A stretch of 45,876 bases of DNA from Terriglobales bacterium (GTDB lineage: Bacteria; Acidobacteriota; Terriglobia; Terriglobales; Acidobacteriaceae). Position 1 is the first letter of the stretch. Every line of letters begins with the position of its first letter. The DNA lies in contig JAICXB010000033.1 in the NCBI GenBank assembly GCA_025980765.1, positions 1 through 45,876 on the forward strand, read 5' to 3'. This document shows, piece by piece, positions 42,406 to 45,876 of the stretch. The notes below the pieces were generated by a model. It was not told the DNA's origin. It did no database searches and saw only the letters and a program-made list of their open reading frames with translations. The position numbers were made by a program, and so were the translations under genes.

Positions 42406-43038
42406 ATGAGGCATTTTGCTGCAGAAAAGTGGGTAGAACTTGCGAGGAATGTGGCGCCGGCGACGGAGCGCGAGCCGTTGGTAAATCACTTATCGGAGTG
42501 CAGCGAATGTGCCGCCATGGCGGATTTTTACCGGCAGATTGTGGACCGGGCGGCGAGAGAAGCTCTCTATCAGCCTCCCGATGGCGCAGTTCGCGCGGTG
42601 AAAGCCCAGTTCGCGGGCTCCGATTTCGGTCAGGCGAAGGCCGGAATCCTAGAGTTGCTCTTTGACAGCGTTCTCCAGCCCATGACCGCGGGCGCGAGGG
42701 CCTCGGTAGCTGCGGCGCGGCAGTTGCTGTATCGGATCGGGCCGGTGTACCTGGACCTGCGGGTCGATTCGGAGCCCAATTCAGAGCGCGCGTCGCTCGT
42801 GGGACAAATGCTCGATCGTTCCAATCCGGAACATCCCATAACGGGAGTACCGGTAGTACTGCTCGCAGGGCAGAAGAACATTGCGTCCACTTCCAGCAAT
42901 GGAAATGGCGAGTTTCATCTGGAGTTCGCAATGCGCAGCAATTTGCGGCTTTCGGTAGCGGTGGACCCGATGCACCCGGTGTACCTGCCGATTACCAGCA
43001 TTCAGCAGAAGAGCACGGCGCGAAGCCGAGGGAACTGA
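42406..43038 (+). CDS. Zinc-finger (anti-sigma-like) protein with carboxypeptidase-regulatory domain
   Basis: This 210-residue protein has an N-terminal HxxxCxxC motif in VNHLSECSECAAM, the hallmark of zf-HC2 anti-sigma factors, and a C-terminal beta domain (ITGVPVVLLAGQKNIASTSS, GNGEFHLEFAMRSNLRLSVA) like CarboxypepD-regulatory folds. No membrane helix is seen. The ATG at 42406 has GGAG upstream and is preferred over the ATG at 42385. Its divergent position relative to the operon that encodes the ECF sigma factor makes it a candidate regulator of that factor, which is inference only. A subtilase gene follows after 155 bases. Confidence 0.75.
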   Translation: MRHFAAEKWVELARNVAPATEREPLVNHLSECSECAAMADFYRQIVDRAAREALYQPPDGAVRAVKAQFAGSDFGQAKAGILELLFDSVLQPMTAGARASVAAARQLLYRIGPVYLDLRVDSEPNSERASLVGQMLDRSNPEHPITGVPVVLLAGQKNIASTSSNGNGEFHLEFAMRSNLRLSVAVDPMHPVYLPITSIQQKSTARSRGN

Positions 43039-43193
43039 ACGACTTGCGCCGGAGACCATTGGTCATCCGGCAGGAATTACCGGCGTAACTGGCCGTTAGA
43101 GTCAGCGCCAAATAGACTGATTGAACCCCCGCAGTAGCTGTATCCCCCAAAGTACTCACCACTTCTATTTTGATATCTATGTTCGGAGAAGCT

Positions 43194-44669
43194 ATGAAGA
43201 AGATGTCGATTTTCTTAGCGGAGCGATGCAGCAAATTGCGGGCTGGAATTTGCGTCGCGCTGATGTTTTCCATGTTCACGGTTTACGTGCAGCCGGGGTT
43301 TGCCATTACGCCTCCGGCGCCGAAGACCAATGCCCAATTGCTGGGCGGATTGCTGGCCACGAATCGCCTGATCATCCGCGACACGCATGGGCTGCTGGGT
43401 TTGAACCTCACTTGCCTGCTCTTCGGCTGCAAAGTGATCGAAGGCATCGGCGATCCGAACAATCAGCTTTACGTGGTGCAGGTTCCCAACGCACTCAGCC
43501 TTCTGGTGATTGTGACCCAGTTGCTTTCGGGCGGCGGCATCACCAACGTCGAGCCCGACCAGGCCGTTACCGCTCAAGGGGCTTCGGTCAGCACCGCGCC
43601 TGATTACCTCTACGACCACGCTCCGGTTTCGTATTACGGGGCGACCGTATGGCATGGCTATGTCGCGCAGACTCCGAACCAGATCATCCGCACCGCGCAA
43701 ACGCAATCCAGCTTCGGCGTCGCCGGCGCAAACGTGACCGTCGCCATGATCGATACCGGCGTCGATACCAGCAATGCCGTGCTGAAGAGCCACCTAGTGT
43801 ACGGCTACGACTTCACCCGCAATCAAACCGGCGGCAATGAGATGGCCGACGTTACGCAGTCGACCATGGGCGTGGTGGACCAATCCACTATGGGCGTCGT
43901 TGATGGATCGGGTGAGCCTGCGCAGCTGAATCAATCGACTATGGGCGTGGTCGATCAGTCCACTGCTGGCGTGGTGGACGGCACACCGCAGTACGCTGAC
44001 TTCGGACACGGCACCATGACCGCCGGACTCGTGCACCTGGTCGCGCCGCAGGCAAAGATTATGCCGCTGAAGGCGTTCGGTTCGAACGGAACCGGATATG
44101 CCTCTGACGTGCTGCGCGCCATCTACTACGCGGTGAATCACGGCGCCAAAGTCATCAGCATGAGCTTCGATTTCACCAGCCCATCGCGCGAGCTGGCTAC
44201 GGCCATCACCTACGCGACATCGCGCGGCGTGATCTGCGTGGCTTCCGCCGGAAACGACGGGGCGCAGGAACTCGTTTATCCTGCGGCCCTGCCGAACGTC
44301 ATCGATGTGGCTTCCACCGACAACAACAACAACCCGTCAGCTTTCTCGAACTACGGAGCGCCGCCGGTTTGGCTGTCCGCGCCGGGAGAAGGCGTGATGA
44401 CTACGTATCCTTTTGGAACTTATGCAGTGGGCTGGGGCACGTCGTTCAGCGCACCTCTGGTTTCCGGAACTGTGGCCCTGATGGCGGGCACGAACCCCGG
44501 CATCAGTGAGCCCGGCGCCGCCCAGGCCCTGTCCCACGCCCAGCCGATCGGTATGTCGCAGTACGGCTACGGCGTGCTCGATACCTATCAGGCAGTGCAG
44601 AGCGCCAAGAGTTCTGCATCGCAAACCGTAACCAGCACCGGCGGAGGTCTTTTAGGATTCTTGTTCTAA
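43194..44669 (+). CDS. Secreted subtilisin-like serine peptidase (S8) with QSTMGVVD repeats
   Basis: This 491-residue protein has a signal peptide (residues 1-38) and a S8 catalytic domain with Asp187 in VAMIDTGVD, His272 in YADFGHGTMTAGLVH, Asn354 in ASAGNDG and Ser417 in GWGTSFSAPLVSG. Between Asp and His lies an unusual segment of four QST(M/A)GVVD units (residues 222-262), which roughly doubles the normal distance. A pro-domain-like region (about 40-130) follows the signal. The ATG at 43194 has GGAGA upstream. It lies between the zinc-finger gene and an HD-GYP gene, 12 bases before the latter. Confidence 0.93.
   Translation: MKKMSIFLAERCSKLRAGICVALMFSMFTVYVQPGFAITPPAPKTNAQLLGGLLATNRLIIRDTHGLLGLNLTCLLFGCKVIEGIGDPNNQLYVVQVPNALSLLVIVTQLLSGGGITNVEPDQAVTAQGASVSTAPDYLYDHAPVSYYGATVWHGYVAQTPNQIIRTAQTQSSFGVAGANVTVAMIDTGVDTSNAVLKSHLVYGYDFTRNQTGGNEMADVTQSTMGVVDQSTMGVVDGSGEPAQLNQSTMGVVDQSTAGVVDGTPQYADFGHGTMTAGLVHLVAPQAKIMPLKAFGSNGTGYASDVLRAIYYAVNHGAKVISMSFDFTSPSRELATAITYATSRGVICVASAGNDGAQELVYPAALPNVIDVASTDNNNNPSAFSNYGAPPVWLSAPGEGVMTTYPFGTYAVGWGTSFSAPLVSGTVALMAGTNPGISEPGAAQALSHAQPIGMSQYGYGVLDTYQAVQSAKSSASQTVTSTGGGLLGFLF
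43857..43979 (+). repeat. Four 24-bp coding repeats in the subtilase gene
   Basis: Units at 43857-43880, 43881-43904, 43932-43955 and 43956-43979 encode QSTMGVVD (the last QSTAGVVD), split by a 27-base spacer encoding GSGEPAQLN. Synonymous differences between units show that the protein repeat is kept by selection or conversion. Confidence 0.95.
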
Positions 44670-44681
44670 TTCGGGAACCGT

Positions 44682-45362
44682 ATGAGCGTGCACCAGACAT
44701 TCGATGCGTGGTCGCCCCTGCTGCTCCGAGTGAAAGAACTCGAGGAGCAGCAGGGCGCGATGCGCACCGCCATGATCTGCGCGCTCAACCAGTTGCTCGA
44801 TCTCAAGGACCTGAACACCGGCGTCCACAGCACCCGGCTGGCGGAATGGGCCGTGCGCGTGGCCCGCAGGTTGGGCATCGAAGAGACCGATCTCTACCAA
44901 TATGAAGTGGCGGCCCTCCTGCATGATATCGGCAAGATCGGAGTGCCGGACGCGATCCTCAAAAAACCCAGCAAGCTCACCGACGAAGAACGCGCGCTGA
45001 TGAACAAGCATCCGGAATACAGCTGGTCAATCCTGCGGCTGATTCCCGGATTGGAACAAGCCAGCCTGTTCGCGCTGCATCATCACGAGTCCTACGACGG
45101 CGCCGGCTATCCCGGCGGCCTCAAGGGCGAGGAGATCCCGCTGGGCTCGCGCATCGTCTCCATCATCGACGCCTTCGACGCCATGATCTCCAACCGCTGC
45201 TACCGCCAGGGCCTGCCCCGCCCCGAAGCCATTCGCCGCCTGGTAACGTCAAGCGGCACACAATTCGACCCCTCAGTCCTGCAATGCTTCCTGGAAATCG
45301 CCGAGGTGGAAGTAGAAGGAGTATTTGCGGCCACTGGCACCAGCGTGAACGCCGTTATCTAG
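44682..45362 (+). CDS. HD-GYP domain protein (cyclic-di-GMP phosphodiesterase type)
   Basis: This 226-residue protein is almost entirely one HD-GYP domain. The metal-binding motif is ALLHDIGKIGVPD, followed by ALMNKHPEYSW, the signature HHESYDGAGYPGGLKGEEIP and SIIDAFDAM. Known members split cyclic di-GMP or related dinucleotides. A short helical segment precedes the domain, and there is no receiver or sensor domain. It starts 12 bases after the subtilase stop codon, so the pair is probably co-transcribed. Confidence 0.93.
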   Translation: MSVHQTFDAWSPLLLRVKELEEQQGAMRTAMICALNQLLDLKDLNTGVHSTRLAEWAVRVARRLGIEETDLYQYEVAALLHDIGKIGVPDAILKKPSKLTDEERALMNKHPEYSWSILRLIPGLEQASLFALHHHESYDGAGYPGGLKGEEIPLGSRIVSIIDAFDAMISNRCYRQGLPRPEAIRRLVTSSGTQFDPSVLQCFLEIAEVEVEGVFAATGTSVNAVI

Positions 45363-45433
45363 GGACGGATCACGCGGCTAGCTGTTTCGAGGCTGGCCGG
45401 CAACCCTGGGGCACTGCACAGATCCTAGCCAGC

Positions 45434-45458
45434 GCACCCTTCGAACCACGAAGGGTGC
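45434..45458. repeat. 10-bp perfect hairpin downstream of the HD-GYP gene
   Basis: GCACCCTTCG (45434-45443) pairs with CGAAGGGTGC (45449-45458) around a 5-base loop, followed by a small CCCAC-ATT-GTGGG hairpin. There is no T-tract. It lies between the HD-GYP gene and the transposase remnant and may mark the edge of an inserted or deleted element. Confidence 0.6.
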
Positions 45459-45512
45459 GGCACCCACATTGTGGGAGTGGCAGGCAAAATCAGAAACAAA
45501 ATCACAAAGGTC

Positions 45513-45683
45513 GGCCGCCCGCCCATCGCTGCGCTCGTATGCAGCGAGAATGGGCGAAAGATTCAACTCCTCGGTAACATCGGCCAGGAACCGCGCCAAG
45601 TGCTGTTGTGGCAACCAATCCTGCAGCGAAGGCGGCAACAAAAACGGCTGATTCAGATCGCAAACCCGGAATCGCTTACTCAC
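45513..45683 (-). pseudogene. IS1182-type transposase, N-terminal remnant
   Basis: The first 57 codons read like the start of IS1182-family transposases: MSKRFRVCDLNQPFLLPPSL, QDWLPQQHLARFLADVTEEL, then YERSDGRAA. After that the frame continues to 45378 with unrelated residues where the family would have YHPxMM. About nine tenths of the transposase is missing, so the element is dead. I judge the family from remembered motifs. Confidence 0.7.
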
Positions 45684-45759
45684 ACCGCCATCCTACGAAC
45701 TTCTTGCAGCTTAACAGGTGTTTTGTGAGAATCTATCTCCGACAGGCTCTCAGGCTGTT

Positions 45760-45854
45760 TGAATGGATAAGTATGAAGAAGGGTTCTCCCGAGGGCTACT
45801 ATGCCGAGACCGGCGATCAAGCGCCGGCTCAGAAAGCACACTCAGGAGAAACCC
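45760..45854 (+). mobile_element. Probable left end of an IS110-type element (non-coding, structured)
   Basis: Directly upstream of the transposase start is a structured segment. CCGGCG (45810-45815) pairs with CGCCGG (45822-45827) around ATCAAG, and the stem is extended by GAG/CTC with a bulged A (45806-45830). IS110-group elements carry a non-coding left end that encodes a bridge RNA guiding recombination. The position fits, but the boundary and the RNA are not proven; 45760 is an approximate limit. Confidence 0.35.
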
Positions 45855-45876
45855 ATGAATGCAACCCACTATATCG
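45855..45876 (+). CDS. IS110-type transposase, 3' end outside window
   Basis: Only the first seven codons are present (MNATHYI), behind CAGGAGAAACCC, a good ribosome site. MNATHYIG(L/M)DVHK is the usual opening of IS110-family DEDD transposases, so I infer that family. The evidence is short, but the structured upstream segment and nearby transposase remnant support it. Confidence 0.5.

Noticed and set aside
42153..42665. 170-codon frame with a strong GGAGG just upstream
   Set aside because: The spacing to the ATG is only 2 bases, and its 3' half overlaps the zinc-finger gene in another frame with no domain; the ribosome site may serve the short leader peptide instead.

Overview
The window reads as a piece of an Acidobacteriota chromosome (Terriglobia / Koribacter-like). 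This is inferred from protein families rather than from any marker RNA. It holds two large FtsX/MacB-type permeases of the acidobacterial ADOP kind, one behind a PadR regulator; a VWFA-related protein of the acidobacterial family; a carboxypeptidase-regulatory-domain TonB receptor; a long BNR/sortilin-like secreted protein; and a S55-like secreted peptidase. I see no rRNA, tRNA or CRISPR array.

Layout. 1-3.4 kb: the end of a Sel1-repeat gene overlapping a LytTR response regulator, then two secreted proteins, each followed by a hairpin terminator. 3.6-7.7 kb: an ammonium transporter fused to CBS domains, a divergent YchF, a secreted beta-repeat protein and a ZIP metal transporter. 7.8-11.2 kb: a VWFA protein diverging from a S55-like peptidase whose catalytic motifs are in permuted order. 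11.3-16.3 kb: an electron-transfer-flavoprotein cluster (etfB, two small membrane proteins, etfA, ETF-quinone oxidoreductase) interrupted by a four-helix-bundle gene carrying an in-frame amber codon and bounded by inverted arrays of a 14-bp repeat. 16.4-20 kb: small genes (EVE domain, zinc protein, TonB C-terminal protein, redoxin, DsbD N-terminal domain). 20.2-26.5 kb: two ADOP permeases transcribed away from each other, with an 0.8-kb repeat-rich gap and a PadR gene whose likely operator overlaps its promoter. 26.9-30.1 kb: BNR-repeat protein.

30.4-45.4 kb is the most unusual part. A minus-strand chain runs ABC ATPase (two fused domains), two permeases, peptide-binding protein, ECF sigma factor, TPR-CHAT protease-like protein, TonB-dependent receptor. 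Several junctions are 4-base ATGA/GTGA overlaps. Diverging from it is a plus-strand set: a zinc-finger anti-sigma-like protein behind a structured leader, a secreted subtilase with QSTMGVVD repeats inserted between its catalytic Asp and His, and an HD-GYP phosphodiesterase. I infer a peptide uptake and sensing locus in which a CHAT protease is wired to an ECF sigma factor. That is the best candidate here for an undescribed system.

The right edge holds a truncated IS1182-type transposase and the first codons of an IS110-type transposase with a structured upstream segment that could encode a bridge RNA. Gaps between genes are crowded with short interspersed inverted repeats of at least four families. 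Several sit at start or stop codons and have created false N-terminal extensions in open frames.
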